Assembly (NCBI RefSeq): GCF_005860775.1
Contig: NZ_VCHQ01000032.1
Coordinates: 1-64,000, forward strand
Origin: Klebsiella indica
GTDB taxonomy: Bacteria; Pseudomonadota; Gammaproteobacteria; Enterobacterales; Enterobacteriaceae
Reading direction: 5' to 3'
DNA length: 64,000 nucleotides
The notes under the pieces are model-generated. The model was not told where the DNA came from. It searched no databases and saw nothing but the letters and a program-made list of their open reading frames with translations. How positions within the stretch are numbered: the first letter of the stretch is position 1; each line of letters begins with the position of its first letter. Shown piece by piece: positions 10,601-19,308 of this stretch. A program made the position numbers and the translations under genes.

Positions 10601-10684
10601 GGGGGCAAAGCCCAGCGCCGCTGCCGTCGTTCCTGCCATACCGCCAGCGCAGATCTTAAAGAACTGCCTTCTGCTGACCTGCAT
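7634..10684 (-). CDS. fdoG: Formate dehydrogenase-O, catalytic selenoprotein subunit
   Basis: This 1016-residue periplasmic molybdopterin enzyme oxidises formate to CO2 under aerobic and nitrate conditions. The reading frame is split by an in-frame TGA at codon 196 (10097-10099), in the context R-V-U-H-G-P-T, which is the selenocysteine of the family. Both halves are otherwise intact and collinear with E. coli FdoG. The N-terminus carries a twin-arginine signal (SRRQFFK) followed by an Ala-rich stretch, and a [4Fe-4S] motif CTYCSVGCG follows near residue 50. It is the first gene of fdoGHI and is divergent from fdhD. Confidence 0.98.
10055..10099 (-). promoter_or_regulatory. Sec codon and SECIS-like hairpin in fdoG
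   Basis: Immediately after the TGA on the minus strand, a hairpin can form with AGCAAG pairing to CTTGCT around a small UCU-type loop. The position and loop resemble the bacterial SelB-binding elements of fdnG and fdhF. It would direct selenocysteine insertion with SelB and tRNA-Sec. Confidence 0.8.
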
Positions 10685-10839
10685 GGTTCGCTCCTTGTTT
10701 CGACATTGTCACGTATAGTTATTTGCTTTGCGGTAAGAGCCGCGAAGGTTCAGAATTGAGGTAATTTCCCTCGTTCCTGAAGGGATATAAATAGAATACC
10801 ACATTGTGTGTGTGCCTGTTCCAATACGGTTAAGATAAA

Positions 10840-11676
10840 GTGAACAAGAACCCTCATAAACAAGTCGAAAACGTGATGGATATCACGGGTTGTCGCCAGG
10901 TCGCGCTCTGGAAGCGTGAAAATTTGCAACAGCCTCAGCCAGACACGCTGGCTGAAGAAGTTCCGGTCGCGTTGGTTTACAACGGGATCTCGCACGTGGT
11001 GATGATGGCGACGCCGAAAGATCTGCAGCAATTCGCCGTAGGCTTTTCCTTATCTGAAGGGATTATTGAAAGCCGACGCGAGATTTATGGGATCGATGTC
11101 GTACAGGCCTGTAACGGTCTGGAGGTGCAAATTGAGCTCTCCAGCCGCCGTTTTATGGGGCTGAAAGCGCGTCGTCGCGCGCTGGCTGGGCGCACCGGAT
11201 GCGGGGTATGCGGCGTTGAGCAGCTCAACGATATCGGCAAACCGGTGCAGCCGCTGCCGTTTACTCAGACATTCGATCTGGCGAATCTCGATCGCGCGCT
11301 GGCGCATCTGCATGATTTTCAACCGATAGGTCGCCTTACCGGCTGTACGCATGCTGCGGCCTGGGTTGACCCTTGCGGCGCTCTTGCGGGCGGCTACGAG
11401 GACGTTGGCCGGCACGTGGCGCTGGATAAACTCCTCGGACGCCGCGCCGACGTAGAGGGGGACTGGGGCAGCGGCGCCGCGCTGGTCTCCAGCCGCGCCA
11501 GCTATGAGATGGTGCAGAAGGCGGCGATGTGCGGAGTAGAAATCCTGTTTGCGGTTTCCGCCGCCACCACGCTGGCGGTGGAGGTTGCCGGACGTTGCAA
11601 CCTGACGCTGGTGGGATTTTGTAAGCCGGGCAGAGCGACGATCTATACCCATCCACAGCGGTTAATTGCGGGTTAA
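10840..11676 (+). CDS. fdhD: Formate dehydrogenase sulfurtransferase FdhD
   Basis: This 278-residue cytoplasmic protein transfers sulfur from IscS to the molybdenum cofactor of formate dehydrogenases, which is required for activity. The sulfur-carrying cysteine loop GRTGCGVCG is near residue 120. The start is a GTG at 10840, giving the family length and the expected N-terminal region. It is divergent from fdoG across 155 bases that must hold both promoters. Confidence 0.95.
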   Translation: MNKNPHKQVENVMDITGCRQVALWKRENLQQPQPDTLAEEVPVALVYNGISHVVMMATPKDLQQFAVGFSLSEGIIESRREIYGIDVVQACNGLEVQIELSSRRFMGLKARRRALAGRTGCGVCGVEQLNDIGKPVQPLPFTQTFDLANLDRALAHLHDFQPIGRLTGCTHAAAWVDPCGALAGGYEDVGRHVALDKLLGRRADVEGDWGSGAALVSSRASYEMVQKAAMCGVEILFAVSAATTLAVEVAGRCNLTLVGFCKPGRATIYTHPQRLIAG

Positions 11677-11804
11677 ATTTAAGTCAATTTTTTTGAATGA
11701 TAAAGACAAATCCTTCCGCTTTTTGTTTGGTCATGTGAGGGCTACTATTTATCACATCAAGGCACAACGCCTTATCTAAACAACTAACGTAAAGGGTTTA
11801 TATC

Positions 11805-12017
11805 ATGAAAAGCATCAAAACTTTTGTCGCAGTTATCGCTATGGCCGCTTCTTTTGGTTCCTTCGCCGCTGAAACCGTAACCGCTTCCGCGGCAACGATG
11901 GACGGCGCGGAAGCGAAAATCGCCGCTCAGGCCCAGGCCGCTGGCGCAGCGTCTTATAAAATTACCGAAGCCTTTACCGGTAACCATGTGCATATGACGG
12001 CGGAACTGAACAAATAA
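11805..12017 (+). CDS. DUF1471 (YdgH/BhsA/McbA-type) small secreted protein
   Basis: This 70-residue protein has a clear signal peptide (MKSIKTFVAVIAMAASFGSFA) cleaved before AETVTA. The mature part ends with the NHVHMTAELNK motif typical of BhsA, McbA and YhcN. Members of this family are periplasmic or outer-membrane-associated stress and biofilm proteins. A terminator follows. It occupies the slot of yiiG and the frv genes in E. coli K-12 and is not related to them. Confidence 0.85.
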   Translation: MKSIKTFVAVIAMAASFGSFAAETVTASAATMDGAEAKIAAQAQAAGAASYKITEAFTGNHVHMTAELNK

Positions 12018-12039
12018 GCTTAAGAGCTACTGTCGAAAG

Positions 12040-12061
12040 AGCGCCTGCGGGCGCTTTTTTT
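12040..12061 (+). terminator. Terminator after the DUF1471 gene
   Basis: AGCGCC-TGC-GGGCGCT stem followed by a run of seven T. Confidence 0.8.
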
Positions 12062-12544
12062 GTGTCTGGTGGTTCAGGTGCGGCAATTTACTGAATTGCG
12101 TTACCTCTCGACTCAGCGGGGTGACCAATCATTCAGGTGAATTTAATATCATCGTGTGGTCTGAATTAATCCGCTTTCTCCTCATCTGGTTCCCGGAAAC
12201 CGCGATTCCCGGTGCGTCATCATTAGCATTAGCGACTTTCGGTGGATTCCACCGTCACGACTATTTTGTAATTGTACATTGCAGATTCCCTTAATTTTGC
12301 AGGCGATGCGAACACCTTATCCGACCTACCCTCTCTTTATTTGCAACAGCGCCGTCGCGACATTGTCGTCCGGAGAATGTCTGGCGACGGCCCTGGGGCT
12401 CTCCAGTTCGGTGCATTAAATCGATTTCAGGCGAGAGAATCGCGCATTTTTGTTTGCTTCCGTTTTGCCTGAAAACATGAGATTGATGTCACTCTTCCGC
12501 CCTCAGACGGCTCGTATACTGCAATGGTGGCATCGGGGTTAATT
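12062..12544. promoter_or_regulatory. Upstream region of the unassigned sugar operon
   Basis: About 480 bases without a convincing gene. The last part, nearest the DeoR-kinase start, must carry the promoter of the operon, and the CGTATACTGCAAT stretch near 12512 is a candidate -10 region. I could not identify a clear operator. Confidence 0.4.
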
Positions 12545-13756
12545 ATGTTTCTTGAAGAACGTAGAAAGTCTATTTTGCGATATTTAGATGAGCATGAGCG
12601 TGGCCATGTGAATTATTTTTCTACTTATTTTAATGTCACGAAAGAAACGATACGCAGTGATTTAAATGCGCTTGCAAATATGGGTCTGGTGCAGCGCTGT
12701 TATGGTGGGGCCATTATTTTACGCCGTAGTTTGCAGGCCGAGCTTATTTCGGAAACCGGTGATAGTTTTGAGGTACTGCTGCGACCTGTTAATCACCGTA
12801 AATCACCAGGTGATGAACGCCAGAAAGGAAAATTTATGCAGGGTAAGGTATGTGTATTCGGCTCGTTCAATGTTGATATTGTCGCTAAGGTTGAGCGTTT
12901 CCCGCGGGGAGGCGAGTCGCTGATGGCGCTGGGCAGCAGTCTGGGGCCTGGCGGGAAAGGGGCAAACCAGGCAACCGCCGCCAGCAAAGCGGGTGCCCAG
13001 GTGCATTTTGTCGCCAAAGTGGGCAAAGATCAGTTCAGCAATTTGGCGGCAGAACATTTAACGCGTTCGGCTATTCACTCTTACACCCTGTATCAGTCAG
13101 AGAGTGAGCCGACCGGGAATGCGATTATTTACGTTTCTCAGGAGAATGGCGAGAATATGATCGCTATTTATTCTGGGGCAAATACCACCATTACCCACAG
13201 TGAAATTCAGGCAATTATTCCTGAGTTATCGTCATCTGATGTGTTATTAGTGCAACTGGAAAATAACTTCGATGCGACGCATTCAATTATTAAAATAGCT
13301 CACGATTTGGGTAAGCGCGTTATTCTCAATCCGGCACCTTATTCTGCTGAAATTATTCATAGCATTCCCTTTGTTGATGTGATTACGCCGAACGAAACGG
13401 AAGCCTCTTTATTATCGGGTATCGACATCAAGGATCTTGATACGGCAAAAGAAGCCGCCCTGCACATTGCCGGGCTGGGCGTTAAGAAGGTGCTGATTAC
13501 CATGGGATCGCGTGGTGCGTTGCTGCTGGACAACCATCAGTTTAGCCATATCCGCGCTTTCCCTGCCGTCACCGTGGATACCACCGGTGCTGGCGATGCT
13601 TTTAACGGCGCGCTGGCCGCTTCGCTTGCCGCCGGAAACAGTCTGGTGCAGGCCGCAACCTGGGCCTCCGCCTTCGCCTCTCTGGCCGTTGAGCTGGAAG
13701 GGGCATCCAACATGCCTGACTTCGAACAGGCAAATGCACGACTTCGGACCCTCTGA
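12545..13756 (+). CDS. Fusion of a DeoR-type DNA-binding domain with a ribokinase-family (PfkB) sugar kinase
   Basis: The product is 403 residues. The first ~60 form a DeoR winged helix-turn-helix (MFLEERRKSILRYLDEHERG, then KETIRSDLNAL). After a ~35-residue linker comes a complete PfkB kinase, from GSFNVDIV through the GPGGKGANQA substrate motif to the C-terminal DTTGAGDAFNGA motif containing the catalytic Asp. The usual DeoR sugar-phosphate sensor domain is missing, and the kinase takes its place. I chose the ATG at 12545 because GGGG lies about 6 bases upstream; an in-frame ATG at 12524 has none. Lower-GC codon use in the first third hints at acquisition. It probably senses and phosphorylates the same sugar; the substrate is unknown. 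Confidence 0.85.
   Translation: MFLEERRKSILRYLDEHERGHVNYFSTYFNVTKETIRSDLNALANMGLVQRCYGGAIILRRSLQAELISETGDSFEVLLRPVNHRKSPGDERQKGKFMQGKVCVFGSFNVDIVAKVERFPRGGESLMALGSSLGPGGKGANQATAASKAGAQVHFVAKVGKDQFSNLAAEHLTRSAIHSYTLYQSESEPTGNAIIYVSQENGENMIAIYSGANTTITHSEIQAIIPELSSSDVLLVQLENNFDATHSIIKIAHDLGKRVILNPAPYSAEIIHSIPFVDVITPNETEASLLSGIDIKDLDTAKEAALHIAGLGVKKVLITMGSRGALLLDNHQFSHIRAFPAVTVDTTGAGDAFNGALAASLAAGNSLVQAATWASAFASLAVELEGASNMPDFEQANARLRTL
12821..12838 (+). promoter_or_regulatory. Internal ribosome binding site and start for a free kinase
   Basis: AAAGGAA lies 5-6 bases before an in-frame ATG at 12836, exactly where a stand-alone ribokinase would start (MQGKVCVFGSFN). The gene may make both the full fusion and a separate kinase, or be a recent fusion that kept its old start. 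Confidence 0.5.
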
Positions 13757-13772
13757 ATCCAGGAAAAATAAG

Positions 13773-14696
13773 ATGAAAACGATCAACGGTATTGTTCCAG
13801 TAATGCTGACGCCATTTACAGCTGACGAACGGATTGATTATCCGGCGCTGGCGAAATTAATCGACTGGTATCTGGAGAAGGGGGTTGATGCGCTGTTTGC
13901 CGTCTGCCAGTCCAGTGAAATGCAGTTCCTCTCCTTAGCGGAGCGCGTCGAACTGGCGCGCTTTGTGGTACAGCACGTTAATGGCCGTATTCCGGTTATC
14001 GCCTCTGGTCATATCAGCGACGATCTTGAAGCGCAAAAAACCGAACTGCTGGCAATGGCGCAGACCGGCATTGATGCTCTGGTGCTGGTGACCAATCACC
14101 TCGATCCGCGTAATGAGGGCAGCGAGGTCTTCCACGCCACGCTCAATGCGCTGCTGGAAACGCTGCCAGCCTCTCTGCCGCTCGGCCTTTACGAGTGTCC
14201 GGCACCGTATCGCCGCCTGCTTAGCGATGATGAATTTTCCTGGTGCGCTAACAGCGGTCGCTTCATTGTACTGAAGGATGTGAGCTGCGATCTGCCGACC
14301 GTTGAACGTCGCGTACGTCTGGCGCAGGGTACGCCGCTCAACGTCATTAACGCCAACGCGGCCATTGCGTGGCCAGCGATGCTCGCAGGTTCCCAGGGCT
14401 TTAGCGGCGTGTTTACCAACTTTCATCCTGAACTGTACAGCTGGTTGTGGCGGGAAGGAAAAAACCAGCGCGCGCTCGCCGATGAACTGGCGATTTTCCT
14501 CTCGCTGGGGGCTGTGACCGAAACGCTGGGTTATCCGAAAAACGCCAAAATTTATCATCAGCGGCTGGGGACTTTTGATGGCATTACCTGCCGGGTCAAC
14601 AAAGATGATGTGCTGAATAAGTTCTGGGGACTGACGGTGATCCTTGACCAGATCCGCGCCGGAACCGAACAGTGGCGTCAGCGTATCGCGGGCTAA
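13773..14696 (+). CDS. Dihydrodipicolinate synthase/N-acetylneuraminate lyase family aldolase
   Basis: This 307-residue TIM-barrel lyase has a family-type N-terminus (INGIVPVMLTPFTADERIDYPAL). The tyrosine motif LGLYECPAPY is near residue 140, and the Schiff-base lysine lies in FIVLKDVS near residue 167. Family members cleave or form 2-oxo acids, for example sialic acid, KDG or dihydrodipicolinate. The YECP motif argues against true DapA or NanA, so I give no substrate. An AGGAAAA ribosome binding site precedes the ATG, 16 bases after the kinase. A longer frame upstream is the shadow of the kinase end. Confidence 0.85.
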   Translation: MKTINGIVPVMLTPFTADERIDYPALAKLIDWYLEKGVDALFAVCQSSEMQFLSLAERVELARFVVQHVNGRIPVIASGHISDDLEAQKTELLAMAQTGIDALVLVTNHLDPRNEGSEVFHATLNALLETLPASLPLGLYECPAPYRRLLSDDEFSWCANSGRFIVLKDVSCDLPTVERRVRLAQGTPLNVINANAAIAWPAMLAGSQGFSGVFTNFHPELYSWLWREGKNQRALADELAIFLSLGAVTETLGYPKNAKIYHQRLGTFDGITCRVNKDDVLNKFWGLTVILDQIRAGTEQWRQRIAG

Positions 14697-14711
14697 GCGG
14701 AGGATACCATT

Positions 14712-15203
14712 ATGATAGTAACCAGCCTGCAGGCATGGCCCGCGCAAGAGTCGGCTTACCATCCGATCATTCGTCAGGCGCTGGCTTTTCTTGCGCAGCA
14801 CGACTTTCAGGACTTCGCGCCGGGCAAAATCGACCTGATCCCCGGCAAACTGTTCTGCCTGTTGCAGGAGATGGACAGCGTTCCCTTTGCGGCGTCGCGC
14901 CCGGAGTCGCACCGCCAGTTTATCGATATTCAGTATTTGATCTCGGGTCATGAGCGGATCGGCGTTAGTCGCGTTGAAAGTGCACGACATACTGTTGTTG
15001 ATGACCATACGCCGCAGCAGGACATTATGTTCTGGCAGGTTAAAGAAGAAGAGATCCAGCTGGAACTGACGCCCGGTATGTTCGCGATTTTCTTCCCGCA
15101 AGATATCCACCGTCCATGCTGTCATCCGCAGGGGGGCGGCGTTAACCACCTGCGCAAGGCAGTGATTAAAATCGATCGCCAGTTACTTGAGGAGGCGGTA
15201 TGA
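14712..15203 (+). CDS. YhcH/YjgK/YiaL-family (DUF386) protein
   Basis: This 163-residue cupin-like protein of the family also called the beta-subunit of evolved beta-galactosidase. Visible family features are the central HRQFIDIQYLISG segment and the FFPQDIHRPCCHP metal-binding segment with its histidines. Relatives sit in sialic acid, 2,3-diketogulonate and other sugar-acid operons and probably act on sugar anomers or open-chain forms. It lies 15 bases after the lyase and overlaps the transporter start by four bases (ATGA). Confidence 0.85.
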   Translation: MIVTSLQAWPAQESAYHPIIRQALAFLAQHDFQDFAPGKIDLIPGKLFCLLQEMDSVPFAASRPESHRQFIDIQYLISGHERIGVSRVESARHTVVDDHTPQQDIMFWQVKEEEIQLELTPGMFAIFFPQDIHRPCCHPQGGGVNHLRKAVIKIDRQLLEEAV

Positions 15204-16477
15204 GCACCGTGAATCCGACTTCCGCCACGGCAATTTCGCCGCCGACGCTTTCCCGACGTCGCTGGGGGATTATTTTAATTCTGCTGCTGGCTGCGGTGGT
15301 GAACTACCTTGACCGCGCCAACCTGAGTATCGCCAATACCACTATCTCCAGGGAGTTTGGTTTCTCCGGCACCGAAATGGGTCTGCTGTTGTCGGCATTC
15401 CTCTGGCCTTATGCGCTGGCTAACCTGCCTGCCGGATGGCTGGTGGACCGTTTTGGCCCGAAGAAGATGTTTACCAGTGCGCTGACGCTGTGGTCCGCCG
15501 TGACCTTCCTGATGGGATTTGTGAACACTTATAGCTTTTTCTACGGCTTGCGGGTATTGCTGGGGATAGCGGAATCACCGTTCTTTACCTCGGGGATCAA
15601 AATTACCCAAAGCTGGTTTGCGGAGAAAGAACGCGGTTTGCCGACGGCAATCATCAATACTGGTTCGCAAATCGCTAACGCCGTTGCGCCGCCGCTGCTG
15701 ACTATCCTCTTGCTGTGGGTTGGCTGGCGCGGGATGTTTATCACCATCGGTCTGTTGGGGATTCCGTTAGCGCTGGCATGGCTGAAGTTTTATCGCGATC
15801 CAGACGCACGGGAAGCGATGCTTATCCATACCGGGCAGGTCGCCGGGAACGCAATGGATAAACCGCAGGTCAGTTGGGGCCAACTGTTCCGCAACAAAAC
15901 CACCTGGTTCATGATTTCCGGCAACTTCTGCATCATGTTTACCATCTGGGTGTATCTGACATGGCTGCCGGGTTATCTGGAAACGTCGCTGGGATTCAGC
16001 CTGAAGCAGACGGGTTTTATTGCATCCATTCCGTTCTTCGCCGGTATTCTTGGCGTGCTATGCGGCGGGATGATTTCTGACCGTCTGATTCGCAGAGGAG
16101 TGAATGCGGTGACGGCGCGTAAGGTGCCAATTGTTCTGGGCGCGGTAATGGCGGCCTGTTTCGTGATGCCAATTCCGTTTGTAAGCAACAGCGGTACGGC
16201 GATTACGTTGCTGACGCTGGGCTATTTCTGTTCGCAGATGCCGTCCGGGGTGATCTGGGCGCTGGCCGCGGATATGGCACCTAAAGAACAGGTTGCTTCT
16301 CTCGGCGCGATCCAGAACTTTGGCGGTTTCCTTGGCGCGGCGCTGGCGCCGGTGATCACCGGGATTATTCTGGATGTGACCGGGCACTTTACCAACGTCT
16401 TTATTCTCGGCGGCTGCCTGCTGTTCCTTGGCGCCTGTTTCTATGGCTTCTTTGTGCGCAAACCGTTAGCACAGTAG
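15200..16477 (+). CDS. MFS transporter, anion:cation symporter type
   Basis: This 425-residue inner-membrane protein has about 12 membrane segments. The sequence VVNYLDRANLSIANTTI in helix 1 and GWLVDRFGPKK in the first cytoplasmic loop are hallmarks of the ACS/phthalate-permease group that includes ExuT, GudP and GarP. These import hexuronates and other sugar acids with protons, so the substrate of this operon is probably a sugar acid or sialic-acid-like compound. The start is coupled to the preceding gene by ATGA. It is the last gene of the operon. Confidence 0.87.
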   Translation: MSTVNPTSATAISPPTLSRRRWGIILILLLAAVVNYLDRANLSIANTTISREFGFSGTEMGLLLSAFLWPYALANLPAGWLVDRFGPKKMFTSALTLWSAVTFLMGFVNTYSFFYGLRVLLGIAESPFFTSGIKITQSWFAEKERGLPTAIINTGSQIANAVAPPLLTILLLWVGWRGMFITIGLLGIPLALAWLKFYRDPDAREAMLIHTGQVAGNAMDKPQVSWGQLFRNKTTWFMISGNFCIMFTIWVYLTWLPGYLETSLGFSLKQTGFIASIPFFAGILGVLCGGMISDRLIRRGVNAVTARKVPIVLGAVMAACFVMPIPFVSNSGTAITLLTLGYFCSQMPSGVIWALAADMAPKEQVASLGAIQNFGGFLGAALAPVITGIILDVTGHFTNVFILGGCLLFLGACFYGFFVRKPLAQ

Positions 16478-16490
16478 TTCTCTCCCCAGA

Positions 16491-16516
16491 CAGAGCGCCG
16501 ACTGGCGCTTTGTCTC
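16491..16516 (+). terminator. Hairpin after the MFS gene
   Basis: AGCGCC and GGCGCT flank a short loop, followed by TTGTCTC, 14 bases after the transporter stop. This is a plausible weak terminator. Confidence 0.5.
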
Positions 16517-16672
16517 TCATATTGCGGGCTATTCGCCGCACTCTTCCACGCAAACTGAGAGACTTATTGCCGCTTATGTTTATTTCGCGCCGTGGATGAT
16601 TAACCGTGGATGGTTTGATGGCACAGGGGAATAATGGCTTCGCTTTAAATCGGTTTTCTTATTCACTGCAAA

Positions 16673-16703
16673 GTTGCCCCGCCAGGTTCAGCGGGGCAAT
16701 TAT
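16673..16703 (-). terminator. Terminator after rhaM
   Basis: TTGCCCCGC and GCGGGGCAA form a strong stem just past the rhaM stop, ending the long minus-strand rhamnose operon. Confidence 0.65.
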
Positions 16704-16707
16704 GGGG

Positions 16708-17022
16708 TTAATCCAGATAAAACACGCCTTTTAGCTCTGCGCTTACCGGACTGTTGTCCGGGTTGGCAGGCATCACATCGCGCATATGTTTCCACCAGCG
16801 CTGGCATACCTCGGTACTGGCGACGGCGTCCCAGCGCGCTTCTGATTCAATCTCCACCGTCGCAAACAGCAGGTTGCGCTCTTTATCGAGATAAATCGCG
16901 TAGTGGTGCGCGCCGTGGGCTTTCAGCACCGCTTCCAGTTCCGGCCAGATCGGATTGTGGCGGCGCTGATACTCTTCATGAGCGTCCGGATTTACCTGCA
17001 TAACAAAAGCTTTACGGATCAT
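16708..17022 (-). CDS. rhaM: L-rhamnose mutarotase
   Basis: This 104-residue enzyme interconverts the alpha and beta anomers of L-rhamnose so that the isomerase receives the right form. The catalytic histidine lies in [14 protein letters not shown] near residue 14-22, and the YAIYLD and WKHMRDVM segments are typical. In E. coli it follows rhaD directly. Here it comes after a lactaldehyde reductase gene, whose stop it overlaps by four bases (ATGA), so it is still read as the last gene of the rhamnose operon. Confidence 0.95.
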   Translation of the reverse strand: MIRKAFVMQVNPDAHEEYQRRHNPIWPELEAVLKAHGAHHYAIYLDKERNLLFATVEIESEARWDAVASTEVCQRWWKHMRDVMPANPDNSPVSAELKGVFYLD

Positions 17023-18167
17023 AATGCCTCCAGATAGAGTTCGCGGACTTCATCGCGGCTGGCGGTGCGCGGGTTACATGGTGCGCATGGGTCGGCCAGC
17101 GCTTTGTCCAGCCAGCCTTCGATATCCTCTTTATTAACGCCAAGCTGGCTGAAGCCTTGCGGAATACCGACGCGTTTGCTCAGAGCGCGGATGGCGTTGA
17201 TCGCCTCTATGCTGGCGGCTTCATCGCTCATGCCGCGGGTATCGACGCCCATTGCCTGCGCCACGCGGGCAAAGCGAGAGACCGCGTTCGGGCGGTTAAA
17301 GTTTTCGATGATCGGCAGCAGGATCGCGTTGCATACGCCGTGCGGCAGATTGTGGGTCGCGCCCGGCTGGTGGGCGAGGGCGTGAACCAGGCCAAGACCG
17401 GCGCTGTTAAACGCCATGCCCGCCAGATACTGACCGAATGCCATCTGCTCGCGGGCTTCCAGGTCGTGCCCGTCGTCCACGGCTTTTGGCAGCCACAGAT
17501 TGATCAGGCGAATAGCTTCCAGAGCGTTGGCATCGGTCAGCGGGTGCGCGCCAATGGAAACGAAGGCTTCGATCGCGTGAGTCAGCGCATCCATACCGGT
17601 GGCGGCGGTAATGGCTGCAGGAATATCCAGCATCACGCTGGCGTCATCGACGGCGATATCCGGGATGATATTCGGGTCGATAATCACCTCTTTCACCTGG
17701 CGTGCGGAGTCGATGATCACCGCGTTACTGGTCATTTCTGCGGCCGTCCCGGCGGTGGTGTTGATCGCCACCAGCGGCACCCCGGCGTTTTTCACTTTGC
17801 CGACGCCGGAGTAGGCAGTTGATGGCGCCGGGTTGGCGGTCAGTATTTTTACCGCTTTGGCGGTATCAATCGGGCTGCCGCCGCCAAAGGCGATAAGGTA
17901 GTCGCAGCCCGCGTTCTGATACGCCGCGTAACCTTTTTGCACCAGCGCTTCGGTTGGGTTAGGGAACACGTCGTCAAACAGATGATAAGGCATTTGCTGC
18001 GCATCCAGCGCGGTGAACAGGCTGTCGAGCAGGCCCAGTTTCACCAGTTGACCATCGGTGACGATCAGCGCTTTACCCCACTGTTTACCCGCCACCAGCT
18101 TGACCATATCGCCGATTGCGCCGGCGCCGTGGAGGCTGATTTTGGGAAGTGCCAACATAAAACTCAT
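17019..18167 (-). CDS. Iron-dependent alcohol dehydrogenase, probable lactaldehyde reductase (FucO/RhaO type)
   Basis: This 382-residue group III alcohol dehydrogenase has the length and motifs of FucO. The NAD-binding [10 protein letters not shown] is near residue 96, and the metal ligands are in [11 protein letters not shown] and [16 protein letters not shown]. It would reduce L-lactaldehyde, the product of RhaD, to L-1,2-propanediol under anaerobic conditions, regenerating NAD+. Its place between the rhamnose genes and rhaM, overlapping rhaM, supports this. E. coli uses FucO from the fucose cluster instead. Confidence 0.87.
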   Translation of the reverse strand: MSFMLALPKISLHGAGAIGDMVKLVAGKQWGKALIVTDGQLVKLGLLDSLFTALDAQQMPYHLFDDVFPNPTEALVQKGYAAYQNAGCDYLIAFGGGSPIDTAKAVKILTANPAPSTAYSGVGKVKNAGVPLVAINTTAGTAAEMTSNAVIIDSARQVKEVIIDPNIIPDIAVDDASVMLDIPAAITAATGMDALTHAIEAFVSIGAHPLTDANALEAIRLINLWLPKAVDDGHDLEAREQMAFGQYLAGMAFNSAGLGLVHALAHQPGATHNLPHGVCNAILLPIIENFNRPNAVSRFARVAQAMGVDTRGMSDEAASIEAINAIRALSKRVGIPQGFSQLGVNKEDIEGWLDKALADPCAPCNPRTASRDEVRELYLEAL

Positions 18168-18204
18168 GATAATTCTCCTTAAATATCTATTTTGGGAAAT
18201 CCGT

Positions 18205-18297
18205 TCCCCTCACCCTGCTCCTCTCCCCAAAGGAGAGGAAGAAAGGCCGCACCGTACAGTTCCCTCTCCCCGAGGGGAGAGGGTCAGGGTGAGGGGG
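18205..18297. repeat. Palindromic C/T-rich intergenic element
   Basis: The left end reads CCCCTCACCCT and the right end AGGGTGAGGGGG, with a smaller internal CCTCTCCCC...GGGGAGAGG hairpin. It is a long imperfect palindrome between two genes of one operon. It may attenuate or stabilise the message, or be a small mobile repeat. Confidence 0.7.
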
Positions 18298-18300
18298 AAA

Positions 18301-19308
18301 TTAAATGCGTCTTCGTTGCATAATCCGCTTTGTAATAATCGGCAGCGAAATCACCACAATCAGCATCGCGCCGATAATGATCGACATCACGATGCCCGGC
18401 ACGTTGAGCAGGCTCAGGCCGAACGTTACCAGCCCCATCAGAAAGGCGGCGATAATCACCCCTGGCATGCTGCCGGAACCGCCGAGAATATTGACGCCGC
18501 CGAGTACCGCCATGGTGACCACCGCCAGCTCCCAGCCCATCGCCAGCGTCGGGCGGGTACTGCCGAGCCTTGAGGTCAGCAATACCGCCGCCAGTCCCGA
18601 CATCAGTCCGACCAGCGCAAACAGCGCCAGGTTGTGGCGCTTGACGTTGATGCCGGAGAACCAGGCCCCGGTGGGGTTATTGCCGATGGCGTAAGTCCGG
18701 CGGCCAAAGTTGGTCTTATGCAGCAGAAAGGTAAAGGCGACGGCGAGGAGGATAAACAGCGCGAACTCGAAAGAGAGCGCGCCCCACACGTAGCCCTGAC
18801 CGAACCAGGCGAAGCTATCCGGGTAGTGATTCAGCGCCTTGTCACCCAGCAGGATGTAGGTGATCCCGCGATACAGGCTCATGGTGCCGATGGTGATGAC
18901 AATCGACGACAGATTAAAGCGCGTTACCAGGATGCCGTTAAACAGGCCGCACAGCAGCCCGACGCCCAGGCCGACGGCCACCAGCAGCGGCGTATCCATG
19001 CCCGCTGCCGCGCAGAATCCCATCACCGTGGAACTGAGCGCCATCGTTGACGCCACCGAGAGATCGATTTCTCTGGCGATAATCAGCATCGCCATCGGCA
19101 GCACGATGATCGCTTTTTCGGTGAAGTTAAACGTGGCGTCCGACAGGTTCCAGATATCGAGGAACCAGGGGGAGGCGAGGGCGTTGCCGATAAATACCGC
19201 CAGGGTCACCGCCAGCAGAAATCCTTCCCAGCACAGCAGGCGGCGCAGCGGCGACGGCGCGCCGGTAGCGTTTTTCATCTCTTCTGCAGATAGCATCATT
19301 TTGCTCAT
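18301..19308 (-). CDS. Sugar ABC transporter permease (RhaQ/RbsC type)
   Basis: This 335-residue inner-membrane protein of the branched-chain/ribose permease fold has about 8-10 hydrophobic segments. The IDLSVAS segment near residue 97 and the AVLGGVNILGGSGS cytoplasmic motif near residue 255 are typical of carbohydrate uptake transporter 2 permeases. It pairs with the next permease upstream to form the channel. Their genes overlap by four bases (ATGA). Given its position after rhaD it should import L-rhamnose. Confidence 0.85.
   Translation of the reverse strand: MSKMMLSAEEMKNATGAPSPLRRLLCWEGFLLAVTLAVFIGNALASPWFLDIWNLSDATFNFTEKAIIVLPMAMLIIAREIDLSVASTMALSSTVMGFCAAAGMDTPLLVAVGLGVGLLCGLFNGILVTRFNLSSIVITIGTMSLYRGITYILLGDKALNHYPDSFAWFGQGYVWGALSFEFALFILLAVAFTFLLHKTNFGRRTYAIGNNPTGAWFSGINVKRHNLALFALVGLMSGLAAVLLTSRLGSTRPTLAMGWELAVVTMAVLGGVNILGGSGSMPGVIIAAFLMGLVTFGLSLLNVPGIVMSIIIGAMLIVVISLPIITKRIMQRRRI

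Noticed and set aside
13512-13772. 87-codon upstream extension of the lyase gene
   Set aside because: It runs out of frame through the kinase 3' end; the ATG at 13773 has a good ribosome binding site and the family N-terminus.
13935-15149. 404-codon minus-strand frame over the lyase and YhcH genes
   Set aside because: Composition typical of antisense shadow; no domain recognised; both plus-strand genes are coherent with ribosome binding sites and operon overlaps.
18205-18297. CRISPR-like repeat
   Set aside because: A single palindrome, with no repeat-spacer periodicity; no cas genes in the window.
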